Part shown: positions 17,161 through 25,250 of the stretch, piece after piece
How the letters are laid out: every line of letters starts with the position of its first letter
Numbering within the stretch: the stretch's first letter is position 1
Translations under genes and position numbers: made by a program
Source: an uncultured Actinomyces sp.
Lineage (GTDB): Bacteria; Actinomycetota; Actinomycetes; Actinomycetales; Actinomycetaceae
Reading direction: 5' to 3'
DNA length: 64,000 nt
Assembly (NCBI GenBank): GCA_900541895.1
Contig: UWSI01000007.1
Location: 1 to 64,000, forward strand
Notes under the pieces: generated by a model
Told to the model about the DNA's origin: nothing
Databases searched by the model: none
The model's input: only the letters and a program-made list of their open reading frames with translations

Positions 17161-17972
17161 ACACCAACACACCAAATCCCAATCGCCCCGCGATCGTCAT
17201 CCCCACAACCTTCGCTCCCTCTTTCATCAGTGTGGCCATCAACCCCCGTAATGGTTTTGAAGAATGGCAACATGTGGAAACACGCGCCGGGCGCCACTTA
17301 TCGGAAGTATCGACAGGTAGCTCCCTAACGCCCACTGCGCAGGCGCTACTCGCGCCAATTACCGCATGCACCGGACCAATTACCCTCTATTCGTGCTCCC
17401 CCGCATATACACCCGATGCCACACGCAAGTTATGCGTATTCCAAGCAAAGGACCACTCAACAGTCCTTCGTAGCGTTGGCGACACAACTCACGTATATCT
17501 CATTGATACCGAGGAAGTTCCTCACGTGGTCCTAGCAAATAGCCCTTTACACACCAGAGAAGGGGACAATGACGCCCCGAACTATATTTTTGATGAAGCA
17601 ATTCGCGCAATGAGCCACGCAAATTTCGAGCAAGTACAAAGGCTCCTTGTCGATTCCACCGCTCAAGATAAGTACCGCAATTTCGCGTCATATATACAAA
17701 ACGGGCTGTGGGAATACACAGCGTGGACACGATGGAGGCGAACAGCCACGACCTATGCGCCTACTTCAAGCGTTACTGCACTCTCCACGCCAGCGTCAAG
17801 TTATCGCTTTGAAACACCTATAGTTCCTGAGAGCTATCTATCCTCTACTACCTCGTTACCATCAAAGGCAGTAAATAGACAGTACGCTCCCCTAGAGCCC
17901 TGCTACGAAACACTGCTCTGGTGCTTACTGGCGGCCTACTTTAACTTCACGCCACACACGCTTAAACGCTAG
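17157..17972 (+). CDS. Conserved hypothetical, possible EspG-like chaperone, copy A
   Basis: 271 residues, with no signal peptide or TM segment. The best-conserved block with the paralog at 19245 is VLRSVG..(T/S)H(V/I)YLIDTEE.PHV(V/L)LANSP; also shared are YTP...R.LC.FQA and W.E.(S/T)AWTRW. Length, a central beta-rich segment and placement beside a small EspC-like protein recall ESX secretion-associated EspG chaperones, but this is a guess from context. Translation is coupled to the preceding membrane-protein gene by a 4-nt overlap. Confidence 0.6.
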   Translation: MNTNTPNPNRPAIVIPTTFAPSFISVAINPRNGFEEWQHVETRAGRHLSEVSTGSSLTPTAQALLAPITACTGPITLYSCSPAYTPDATRKLCVFQAKDHSTVLRSVGDTTHVYLIDTEEVPHVVLANSPLHTREGDNDAPNYIFDEAIRAMSHANFEQVQRLLVDSTAQDKYRNFASYIQNGLWEYTAWTRWRRTATTYAPTSSVTALSTPASSYRFETPIVPESYLSSTTSLPSKAVNRQYAPLEPCYETLLWCLLAAYFNFTPHTLKR

Positions 17973-17982
17973 GAGCCGTTAA

Positions 17983-18282
17983 ATGTATGACTTTATCGAA
18001 TGGAACCCGGAGCAGGTAACCGAGTGCGCAAAAAAGTGCGATGCTGCAGGTGAGATCTTCTCAAATAGCAAGCTCGCCTCAATTTCTACCGGTACTCAAC
18101 ACCAAGAAGCCCTCGACGAACTTATTCAAGAAATTAACGGTCTTATCGCGGGGCTCACACTTGCATGCGCTGGAGTCTCCCAAGCAACAACAGCGGTCAA
18201 TCAAGCCTTCCAGGAAGCAGAAGAACAGAACCGCCATGCGTTAGAAACAGATAAGATTTACGGTCACAACAAAGGCAAGTAA
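17983..18282 (+). CDS. Small helical EspC-like protein (putative T7SS substrate), copy A
   Basis: 99 residues, predicted all-helical, without signal peptide. It begins DFIEWNPEQVTECAKKCDAAGEIF and has a second long helix that ends AVNQAFQEAEEQ. The pattern (a WxPExV start, two helices of about 35 residues, then FxxxE) matches EspC/ESX-type small secreted proteins, where Y-x-x-x-D/E follows the second helix; here F replaces Y. A strong AGGAG site lies just after the previous stop. The paralog at 20036 shares (D/E)W.PEQV, AKK.D.AGE and VNQAF. Confidence 0.7.
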   Translation: MYDFIEWNPEQVTECAKKCDAAGEIFSNSKLASISTGTQHQEALDELIQEINGLIAGLTLACAGVSQATTAVNQAFQEAEEQNRHALETDKIYGHNKGK

Positions 18283-18327
18283 TACCAAAATTTCAACATA
18301 TAAGCATCGGTCGAGAGCACAGTAGCG

Positions 18328-19248
18328 ATGAGCAGCGAACTTGGTGTAGTTATCCCAGGATTAATTCTCTTTCTCATCGGATTATTTATCTGGTGTTCAG
18401 AAACATACAGCGATGCACAAATCGCTGTTTTCTGGAGAGATATGTCCAGTGATTTCTATTCAAAACGAGGAGCGAGCATACGCCGCCTCGCATGGACGTT
18501 AGCAGCAATTTCCAGCGGCACAGGCATACTTCTAGAAACAGCCGGCGCACCGCGCTCACTCGTTTTTATCATTGCTATCTTCGGGCTTCTCTTTCTTCTC
18601 ATTGCTGTCCTCTATTTCCTTCCGCTCCCAGTCCCTCGCTGCATAGACGCGCAGTGGCAGTGGCACAAGCGCCAAGGATTTCTCGACGAAAATCGCCAAA
18701 TCATCGCTCCTACACCGAACCAGGTCAATAATTTGACATTCACATTTGGAGATATCTCAATGTCTTTAACCGCGACAATGGAACTCCCCGACACATGGAG
18801 GGCGTTATCTCTCCCGAATCCGAAGGCGATACTCACTCCACAGATTCCACCAATAGTTAACGCGACCTCCACGCACCCCCGCTCCCCGTTAGATGATGCT
18901 CTCTTTGTTGCAGTCGGAATTCCGGAAAAAACGACAGGCTTCCGACCGAATTTCATCGTGACCATCGATTTAATGGGGGAAAGCCCGATACCCCTCGATG
19001 GAATTATTCCCGGCTGGATGACTATCGAACAGACAGGGTTTTCGATCCCAAGTGATGACACACTAATGACTACTGGCCTTTACGTTGACGAAGGACTCTC
19101 CTACACAGCGATCCAGTGGACCTGGACTCAGACAGTTAGTAACAGAACTGTCCGCCTCTATGCGACAGCAACCGCAACAACGACTTCAATTAATTCAATC
19201 GCTGATCAACTTCCCCGGATGCTCGAGACTTTGCAGGTGATTTCATGA
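18328..19248 (+). CDS. Conserved 3-TM protein, cassette copy B
   Basis: 306 residues, paralog of the protein at 16255. TM segments lie near residues 5-25, 52-70 and 80-105, followed by the soluble domain with MELPDTWRALSLPNP, KTTGFRPNFIVTID and SYTAIQWTWTQ. There is a 45-nt gap after the copy A small gene and no obvious strong ribosome site, so it may be read by coupling or from a weak site. It ends in an ATGA overlap with the next gene. The function is unknown, as for copy A. Confidence 0.65.
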   Translation: MSSELGVVIPGLILFLIGLFIWCSETYSDAQIAVFWRDMSSDFYSKRGASIRRLAWTLAAISSGTGILLETAGAPRSLVFIIAIFGLLFLLIAVLYFLPLPVPRCIDAQWQWHKRQGFLDENRQIIAPTPNQVNNLTFTFGDISMSLTATMELPDTWRALSLPNPKAILTPQIPPIVNATSTHPRSPLDDALFVAVGIPEKTTGFRPNFIVTIDLMGESPIPLDGIIPGWMTIEQTGFSIPSDDTLMTTGLYVDEGLSYTAIQWTWTQTVSNRTVRLYATATATTTSINSIADQLPRMLETLQVIS

Positions 19249-20027
19249 ATACTAAAGGTCGCCCCACAATTTCAATTCCGACTTGCCTCACAGAAGCGTT
19301 TCGCGCTGCGGCTCTCACATCAGGAAATGGCGAAAAAGTATGGTTAGAAGCTGAAGAAGCGGCTGGACAGCACGTTGAATCCGTTTTTTCTGCAGGCTGC
19401 CTGACCGAGGACGCGGTGAATCTGTTTGCCCCTATCCAGAAGAGCACTCATCCGATCACTATTTATTCACTCTCACCTCATTACACACCCAACGTAATAC
19501 GTCAACTCTGTATTTTTCAGGCCCCGGTTTCGACAACAGTTTTACGCTCCGTCGGAGAAGAAAGTCATATCTATCTGATCGATACAGAAGAAACCCCCCA
19601 CGTTTTACTGGCAAACTCACCGATCTTCACTCGTGAGAACGATTTCGACGCTCCAAGATACATTCAGTCGCAGGCAGTTGACGCACTTAGTAGAGGTGAT
19701 ATCGAAGAAGCCAAAGGACTGCTCGTAGATCGGACAACTCGATATATGAATCCAAGGTTTCACCAGGAAATTGAGGAAGATAACTGGGAATATTCGGCGT
19801 GGACTCGATGGAAGCGCGTTGCCAGCCGCTATGAGCCAATTTCCAGCATCGCAGCGCTATCAATGCCTTCGGCAAGCTACAAGATCGCAACCTCACGTGT
19901 GCCATCCAGCTACCTCGCTCCGCCCTGCATGGTTCGTAAACAACGTTCAGATCCGGCACGAGTTGGGCTCGAGGGCTACTATCAAACGATGCTCTGGTGC
20001 GAGCTCGCGAATTACTTCAACCTCTAG
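19245..20027 (+). CDS. Conserved hypothetical, possible EspG-like chaperone, copy B
   Basis: 260 residues, paralog of the protein at 17157, with the conserved VLRSVGEESHIYLIDTEETP core, a preceding ITIYSLSPHYTPNVIRQLC, and W-rich WEYSAWTRWKR near residue 183. It lacks a signal peptide and TM segments. The stop codon TAG is embedded in the AGGAGG ribosome site of the following gene, implying tight coupling and matched amounts of the two products. Confidence 0.6.
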   Translation: MNTKGRPTISIPTCLTEAFRAAALTSGNGEKVWLEAEEAAGQHVESVFSAGCLTEDAVNLFAPIQKSTHPITIYSLSPHYTPNVIRQLCIFQAPVSTTVLRSVGEESHIYLIDTEETPHVLLANSPIFTRENDFDAPRYIQSQAVDALSRGDIEEAKGLLVDRTTRYMNPRFHQEIEEDNWEYSAWTRWKRVASRYEPISSIAALSMPSASYKIATSRVPSSYLAPPCMVRKQRSDPARVGLEGYYQTMLWCELANYFNL

Positions 20028-20035
20028 GAGGTAAG

Positions 20036-20320
20036 GTGTCTCAGGATATCGATTGGCGTCCAGAGCAGGTGGCGCAAGCGGCGAAAAAAGCTGATGACGC
20101 CGGAGAAAGTGCGACAAAAACACGACTCTCTTCAATCCCAGCTGCTGGCAGCAGCCAGGAAATACTCGATTCATTGATTGGTGAAATGAACAATCTAGCC
20201 GATCAGATAGCATTCGCTGCTGCAGGGATATCGCATGTGGTGACAGAGGTAAACCAAGCATTTATCCGCGTTGAAGCAGACAATCAGGATTTAGCCAAAT
20301 CGGCGATTCTTTTATCCTGA
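20036..20320 (+). CDS. Small helical EspC-like protein (putative T7SS substrate), copy B
   Basis: 94 residues from a GTG start with AGGAGG 4 nt upstream; the longer reading from 19997 would overlap the previous gene and add unrelated residues. It has two long helices with the paralog's signature DIDWRPEQVAQAAKKADDAGE and a C-terminal EVNQAFIRVEADNQ, so an FxxxE sits in the place of the T7SS YxxxD/E motif. It is the last gene of the operon. Confidence 0.7.
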   Translation: MSQDIDWRPEQVAQAAKKADDAGESATKTRLSSIPAAGSSQEILDSLIGEMNNLADQIAFAAAGISHVVTEVNQAFIRVEADNQDLAKSAILLS

Positions 20321-20346
20321 AATAACCACCAATTTGGGAGCCCACC

Positions 20347-20386
20347 TGGTTTGGGACGAGAGAGAATATCCCCCCGCCCCAAACCA
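20347..20386. terminator. Possible shared terminator hairpin between convergent units
   Basis: TGGTTTGGG (20347-20355) pairs with CCCAAACCA (20378-20386) around a 22-nt loop, lying between the end of the accessory operon and the aspA stop. There is no clear T-run on either side, so confidence is low. Confidence 0.35.
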
Positions 20387-20396
20387 AACAAGAAGA

Positions 20397-21809
20397 TCAA
20401 TCGACCTGTGCGCCTCGGTAATGAGGGTTCGCAAGGTTTTCCGGCGAAAGAATCGCCTCGACCTCTTCATCCGAAAGCAATCCCATCTCTGCAATCACTT
20501 CGCGGACGGTCTTCCCCTCTGCAGCAGCGCGCTTACCAACAACATCGCCGAGGTGGTGCCCGATCACATCATTGAAGTACGTAACAATACCAATAGAATT
20601 CTCAACGTAGGATCGGCAAACCTCAGCATTTGCCGTGATTCCATTGACGCAGCGCTCACGAAGAGTGTCGCACGCATTCACAAGAAGATCGATGGATTCG
20701 AAGGTTGCTTGCGCAATAACAGGCTCCATGACATTCAACTGAAGCTGGCCAGCTTCAGCAGCCATTGTCACAGTTTGGTCATTTCCGATGACCTTAAAGC
20801 ACACTTGGTTGACGACCTCGGGAATAATCGGATTCACCTTTGCAGGCATGATCGACGAACCTGCAGCCATCTCAGGAAGATTAATTTCATTCAAACCGGC
20901 GCGTGGCCCCGAAGCAAGCAAACGAAGATCATTACAGATCTTCGACAGTTTCACGGCTGTGCGCTTAATCGCTGCATGCATGGACACATATGCTCCGGTG
21001 TCGGAAGTTGCCTCAACCAAGTGGGTCGCAGCCTTAACTCGAGAGCCGGTAATACGGCGCAGGTGACGGACAACCACGTCCTGGTAACCAGTAGGGGTAT
21101 TTAGCCCCGTACCGATCGCCGTTGCACCCAAGTTTGTCTCAAGGAGAAGCTCTGCATTCACTTCAAGACGCGGATCTTCCTCACGAAGCGTAACTGCAAA
21201 GGCCGACATTTCCTGTCCAAGCGTCATCGGCACCGCATCCTGCAGCTGAGTACGCCCCATGGTCAGCACATCACGGAATTCATCGCCCTTCGTTGCGAAA
21301 GCATCGGCAAGATCCTCCACAGCCCTGCGAAGCCTCTCGATCTTTCCGTGAAGTGCCAAGCGGAACGCAGTCGGGTAGGCATCGTTCGTCGACTGGGAAT
21401 GATTCACGTGGTCATTGGGGTTGATCACGTCATAATCACCGCGGCGAAGCCCTAGCATCTCCAGTGCGCGATTCGCGATGACCTCATTGGCATTCATATT
21501 GACGCTAGTACCCGCGCCACCTTGGAATTGATCAATCGGAAATTGATCCATGCAGGTTCCATTAGTCAAAATATCGTCACAAGCCGCAACAATAGCCTCT
21601 GCGGTCTTAGCGCTGATCACGTGAAGTTCGCGATTTGCCAGAGCACAGGCCTTTTTTACCTGGACGATTGCGCGGATCATCTCAGGAACTTGGTTAATTG
21701 TCCGTCCACTGATTTGATAGTTCTCAAGGGCGCGAAGCGTGTGGATTCCCCAGTATGCATCATCAGGAACTTCTCGCGTACCCAGCAGATCCTCTTCGAT
21801 TCGTGCCAC
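20397..21809 (-). CDS. aspA: Aspartate ammonia-lyase
   Basis: About 470 residues from a GTG start with AAGGAG 8 nt upstream; an in-frame start at 21854 would add 15 unconserved residues. It reversibly converts aspartate to fumarate and ammonia. The fumarase/aspartase signature GSSIMPAKVNP is near residue 320, and the substrate-binding GAGTSVNMNANEV and NDHVNHSQSTND are near 97-145. The sequence TGYQDVVVRHL is closer to aspartase than to class II fumarase. It is a single gene, convergent with the accessory operon. Confidence 0.92.
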   Translation of the reverse strand: MARIEEDLLGTREVPDDAYWGIHTLRALENYQISGRTINQVPEMIRAIVQVKKACALANRELHVISAKTAEAIVAACDDILTNGTCMDQFPIDQFQGGAGTSVNMNANEVIANRALEMLGLRRGDYDVINPNDHVNHSQSTNDAYPTAFRLALHGKIERLRRAVEDLADAFATKGDEFRDVLTMGRTQLQDAVPMTLGQEMSAFAVTLREEDPRLEVNAELLLETNLGATAIGTGLNTPTGYQDVVVRHLRRITGSRVKAATHLVEATSDTGAYVSMHAAIKRTAVKLSKICNDLRLLASGPRAGLNEINLPEMAAGSSIMPAKVNPIIPEVVNQVCFKVIGNDQTVTMAAEAGQLQLNVMEPVIAQATFESIDLLVNACDTLRERCVNGITANAEVCRSYVENSIGIVTYFNDVIGHHLGDVVGKRAAAEGKTVREVIAEMGLLSDEEVEAILSPENLANPHYRGAQVD

Positions 21810-21874
21810 CTGTTTTTCTCCTTGAGTTGGTGTGGTCGCAGACAATAACACCATTCTAGGTCAGAAGTTTGAGA

Positions 21875-22225
21875 CTACCTCACCAGCTCACCGACACTGC
21901 TCGCAATATCTCCAATGGTCACCCATTGGGATACCACGGCATCCGGGATACTGATAGCCAGTTCATGCTCGACGGCTGAAACAGCGGCATACAGAGATAA
22001 GGTGTCCAGATCAAGCGCGCTCAATAAACATGCATCATCGATATTCTCTGGAACTACTGAAGCGTTTGAAACAAGCGCATCCCGTACAACCTGACGCACA
22101 TGGTTAGCGCGTTCCTCTGCCGCCTGCTCACGTGCACCTTCAATTGCCTCAACGGGTGCAGCTTCAGAGTTCGAGGCTAATGCCTGTCCCAGCGCATCGC
22201 CTAAAAGGTCACCGATAGTACCCAT
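21875..22225 (-). CDS. Acyl carrier protein-like protein with Ser-to-Thr at the prosthetic-group site
   Basis: 116 residues. The last 75 align with the ACP four-helix pattern: DLDTLSLYAAVSAVEHEL corresponds to the canonical DLGLDSLDLVELV...LE helix II, then AISIPD and the closing WVTIGDIASSV. At the position of the phosphopantetheine-bearing serine of DSL the sequence reads DTL. The N-terminal 40 residues are an Ala/Glu-rich helix. It is placed directly downstream of the DUF3145 gene; in Streptomyces the type II fab cluster (acpP, fabF, then DUF3145) has this neighbourhood. It is probably a non-canonical carrier or a regulatory remnant of that cluster. Confidence 0.75.
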   Translation of the reverse strand: MGTIGDLLGDALGQALASNSEAAPVEAIEGAREQAAEERANHVRQVVRDALVSNASVVPENIDDACLLSALDLDTLSLYAAVSAVEHELAISIPDAVVSQWVTIGDIASSVGELVR

Positions 22226-22231
22226 AGATCA

Positions 22232-22732
22232 TTAGCCTACGCGGTTGAGCCAGCGAACGGGCGCTCCTGCTCCTGCATGACGGAAGGGCTCCAGCTCATC
22301 ATCCCAAGCCTGGCCCAAAGCCAGATCGAGGCCTTCACGCAGTTCTTCATAAGAACTTGCCTTTTCGATCGCTGCACGCACGCGGTCTTCGGGAACGACG
22401 ACATTACCAACGCTGTCCATCTGCGCATGGAAAATTCCCAATGACGGAGTATGCGACCAGCGTCCTGCATCGCAAGAGGGGCTGGCTTCTTCGGTGACCT
22501 CGTAGCGCAGGTGCTCCCAGCCGCGTAGTGCCGAGGCCAAACGAGCTCCCGTACCGGCACTTCCCACCCAGGAGTATTCGCAGCGGAGCATTCCCGGGGC
22601 CGCCTCTTGGGGGGTCCACTGAAGGTGAACTTCGCTTCCCAAGGCAGCACCGACAGCCCACTCGATGTGCGGACATAGAGCGGGCGGCGTTGAGTGTACG
22701 AAAAGTACACCGCGGGTATAGGACCCTCGCAT
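22232..22732 (-). CDS. DUF3145 domain protein
   Basis: 166 residues from an ATG with an AGGAGG site; the open frame continues upstream to 22858 but lacks initiation signals. It begins with the family opening TRGVLFVHSTPPALCPHIEWAVGA and ends GAPVRWLNRVG. DUF3145 is an actinobacterial family of unknown function found beside fatty-acid-synthesis or ACP genes, as here (6 nt upstream of the ACP-like gene). No catalytic motif can be assigned. Confidence 0.88.
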   Translation of the reverse strand: MRGSYTRGVLFVHSTPPALCPHIEWAVGAALGSEVHLQWTPQEAAPGMLRCEYSWVGSAGTGARLASALRGWEHLRYEVTEEASPSCDAGRWSHTPSLGIFHAQMDSVGNVVVPEDRVRAAIEKASSYEELREGLDLALGQAWDDELEPFRHAGAGAPVRWLNRVG

Positions 22733-22815
22733 TGTGGCCTCCTGTGTTTGAGGATCGTCTTCCCCTACGCCCTCAATCCAATGCCACAGCAAACGGTGTA
22801 CGTTCATTCTAACGC

Positions 22816-22852
22816 AAAAACTGCGGCGGATCGCGTGGGATCCGCCGCAGTT
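22816..22852 (-). terminator. Rho-independent terminator downstream of def
   Basis: A 14-bp perfect stem AACTGCGGCGGATC / GATCCGCCGCAGTT (22819-22832 and 22839-22852) with loop GCGTGG. On the minus strand it runs into TTTTTGCG. It ends the proS-def transcript 29 nt after the def stop. Confidence 0.88.
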
Positions 22853-22880
22853 GCGCAAAGATCAGTTCGACATCTGTCTT

Positions 22881-23372
22881 TTAATAGTTTGCCTCGCGAA
22901 TTTCACGTAGAGCGCGTTTACGCGTCTTGCGATCCAGTCGATCAATATAGAGCATGCCGTCAAGGTGATCGCACTCGTGCTGAATACAACGAGCCATCAG
23001 CTCTTCACCCTCGATCACTACTGGCTTTCCATCCAAGTCAACACCTTCGCAGCGGGCATACCACGCACGCTGCGTGGGGAACCAGAGCTGGGGAACAGAC
23101 AGACAGCCTTCATCACCGTCCTGATACTCATCTTTGCTGAGCTCAACAATCTTCGGGTTCAGAACGTAGCCGATCTCTCCATCAATGTTGTAGGAGAACG
23201 CACGCAACCCCACACCGATTTGGTTTGCCGCAAGACCTGCGCGCCCATCCATATTGACAGTCTCAAGCAAGTCTTCGACCAATGACTTCACAGAAGCATC
23301 GATATCAGTAATGGGATCACAGGGGGTTCGAAGGACCGGATCACCGATCACACGGATCTCACGCAGAGCCAT
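22881..23372 (-). CDS. def: Peptide deformylase
   Basis: A 163-residue iron/zinc hydrolase removing the formyl group from nascent N-terminal methionine. All three family motifs are present: GLAANQIGVG (about 44-53), EGCLSVP (about 92-98) and QHECDHLDG (about 135-143). The start codon abuts the stop of proS, so the two are co-transcribed and probably coupled. A strong terminator follows. Confidence 0.96.
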   Translation of the reverse strand: MALREIRVIGDPVLRTPCDPITDIDASVKSLVEDLLETVNMDGRAGLAANQIGVGLRAFSYNIDGEIGYVLNPKIVELSKDEYQDGDEGCLSVPQLWFPTQRAWYARCEGVDLDGKPVVIEGEELMARCIQHECDHLDGMLYIDRLDRKTRKRALREIREANY

Positions 23373-25184
23373 TTACTTACCCTCCCCCATCAGCTCACGA
23401 TGAAGCTGCTCAATACGCTCAACCGCAGAGTCGACCGGAACCTCGAAAGACTCACCACTTGCGCGGAGACGAATCTCGACCTTTCCCTCTGCCAATCCTC
23501 GGCCAATAACAACCGCAATCGGAAGACCGACCAGTTCGGCATCGGCAAACTTCACACCGGCAGATACCTTGCGACGATCATCAAAGAGGACATCAAAGCC
23601 ATCACGGTCCAATGCCGATGAGATCGACTCAGCGGCCTCGAAAACCTCGTCCGTCTTACCCGTAGCAAGAACGTGAACATCGAATGGCGCAATATTCGCA
23701 GGCCATGCCAGACCACGCTCGTCGCTATTGGATTCAGCAAGTGCGGCCAGGACACGGGAAACACCAATGCCGTATGAGCCCATGGTGACAACCTGGCTCT
23801 TGCCATTTTGGTCGAGAACAGTCAGGCCCAAAGACTTTGCGTACTTGCGGCCAAGCTGGAAGATATGACCAACTTCAATACCGCGTTCCAAGTGAAGCGG
23901 ACCAGAGCCATCTGGAGCCTGATCGCCCTCGCGGACCTCGGCGGCCTCGATGGTACCGTCGGCGGTAAAATCGCGCCCCATCGTCAGCCAGTACACGTGC
24001 TTTCCGGGAGTATTTGCACCAGCGATCCACGTGGTCCCATCAACCACGCGAGGATCAACCAAGAAGCGAATACCACCCACAGGGTTACCATCCTCATCAA
24101 GGTGGCGAGCAGGTGAATTCGGTCCTGCAGCCATGGGACCGATGTAACCGGGCACCAACTCGGGGTGCTTTGCCAGATCTTCCGGACCGGCCATCTCAAC
24201 TTCTGCTGGCGCGACCGAAGCCTCGAGACGCTTCATATCGACATCACGATCACCGGGCACACCCAAGAGGACGACCTCACGCTCGCCGTCAGGATGCGTG
24301 AGTGTGACAACGAAGCTCTTCAATGTATCCGAGGCTTGCCACGGGCGATCATCGCGGGGGTAAAGCTCATTCGAGCGCTCAACCAAGGCCTCGATAGTCG
24401 GCGCATTGGGAGTTTCGCGCATCTCAGATTCGGGCATGCCATCGAACGGAAGCGGCTCGGGAGCAGGAGTCACCACGGCCTCGGCGTTGGCGGCGTAGCC
24501 TCCTGGAGAGCGCACGAAAGTATCCTCACCGATCGGGCTGGGGTGAAGGAATTCCTCGGAACGAGAACCACCCATGGCACCCGACATGGCGGAAACAATC
24601 ACGTACTCCAAGCCCAGACGCTTAAAGATGCGCTCGTAGGCATCGCGCTCATTCTGGTACGCAGCATCCAGACCAGCATCATCAATATCGAAGGAATACG
24701 CATCCTTCATGATGAACTCACGGCCGCGGATCAGACCCGCGCGCGGACGAGCTTCATCACGATACTTCGTCTGAATCTGGTAGATCGTCAGAGGCAGGTC
24801 CTTGTACGAGGAGTACTGATCCTTCACCAAGAGGGTGAACATCTCCTCGTGGGTAGGAGCCAAGAGGTAGTCCCCGCCCTTGCGGTCTTGCAGCTTGAAC
24901 AGGGTCGGACCGTATTCATCCCAGCGATCGGTCGCCTTGTAGGGCTCTGCAGGAAGAAGTGCAGGAAGGTGGACTTCCTGGGCACCGATACGGTCCATTT
25001 CTTCACGAACAATTGCCTCTACCTTGCGCAACAGACGCAGGCCAAGAGGAAGCCACGTGTAGATACCAGGGGCAGTACGACGAATGTAGCCCGCACGGAC
25101 AAGGAGCTTATGGGAAACAACTTCGGCATCAGCCGGATCTTCGCGCAGCGTGCGCAGGAAGAAAGAGGAAAGAGTTCTTAACAC
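23373..25184 (-). CDS. proS: Prolyl-tRNA synthetase, bacterial type
   Basis: A 603-residue class II synthetase. Motif 2 is seen in YRDEARPRAGLIRGREFIMKD (about 141-161), motif 3 in GIGVSRVLAALAE (about 473-485), and the anticodon domain in the last 110 residues. Between motifs 2 and 3 lies the INS editing domain of about 180 residues, characteristic of the bacterial form that clears mischarged Ala-tRNA-Pro. The GTG start is placed by homology (LRTLSSFFLRTLREDPADAE); its GAGG lies only about 1 nt away, so initiation may be unusual or leaderless. Confidence 0.95.
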   Translation of the reverse strand: MLRTLSSFFLRTLREDPADAEVVSHKLLVRAGYIRRTAPGIYTWLPLGLRLLRKVEAIVREEMDRIGAQEVHLPALLPAEPYKATDRWDEYGPTLFKLQDRKGGDYLLAPTHEEMFTLLVKDQYSSYKDLPLTIYQIQTKYRDEARPRAGLIRGREFIMKDAYSFDIDDAGLDAAYQNERDAYERIFKRLGLEYVIVSAMSGAMGGSRSEEFLHPSPIGEDTFVRSPGGYAANAEAVVTPAPEPLPFDGMPESEMRETPNAPTIEALVERSNELYPRDDRPWQASDTLKSFVVTLTHPDGEREVVLLGVPGDRDVDMKRLEASVAPAEVEMAGPEDLAKHPELVPGYIGPMAAGPNSPARHLDEDGNPVGGIRFLVDPRVVDGTTWIAGANTPGKHVYWLTMGRDFTADGTIEAAEVREGDQAPDGSGPLHLERGIEVGHIFQLGRKYAKSLGLTVLDQNGKSQVVTMGSYGIGVSRVLAALAESNSDERGLAWPANIAPFDVHVLATGKTDEVFEAAESISSALDRDGFDVLFDDRRKVSAGVKFADAELVGLPIAVVIGRGLAEGKVEIRLRASGESFEVPVDSAVERIEQLHRELMGEGK

Positions 25185-25203
25185 ACCTCAATCCTAAAGC
25201 ACA

Positions 25204-25232
25204 GCGGGCACAGGCACGAAGCCTGCACCCGC
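25204..25232 (-). terminator. Imperfect hairpin between SRPBCC gene and proS
   Basis: GCGGG-CA-CAGGC pairs with GCCTG-CA-CCCGC around a 5-nt loop, with a 2-nt internal mismatch. Only CTTTA follows on the minus strand, so it is a weak terminator or attenuator at best. Confidence 0.35.
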
Positions 25233-25250
25233 CGTGGACTATTGTTCAGC

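Larger units (their letters stand above)
16255..20320 (+). repeat. Tandem diverged duplication of a three-gene cassette
   Basis: Copy A (16255-18282) and copy B (18328-20320) contain the same three families in the same order and with the same junctions: 3-TM protein, ATGA overlap, about 260-271 aa protein, stop within or beside the AGGAG ribosome site, small helical protein. The copies are clearly homologous at protein level but heavily diverged at DNA level, so the duplication is old and both copies are kept open. Confidence 0.85.

Noticed and set aside
24165..25181. 338-codon open frame antisense to proS
   Set aside because: It is a shadow of the synthetase gene, with no recognisable domain.
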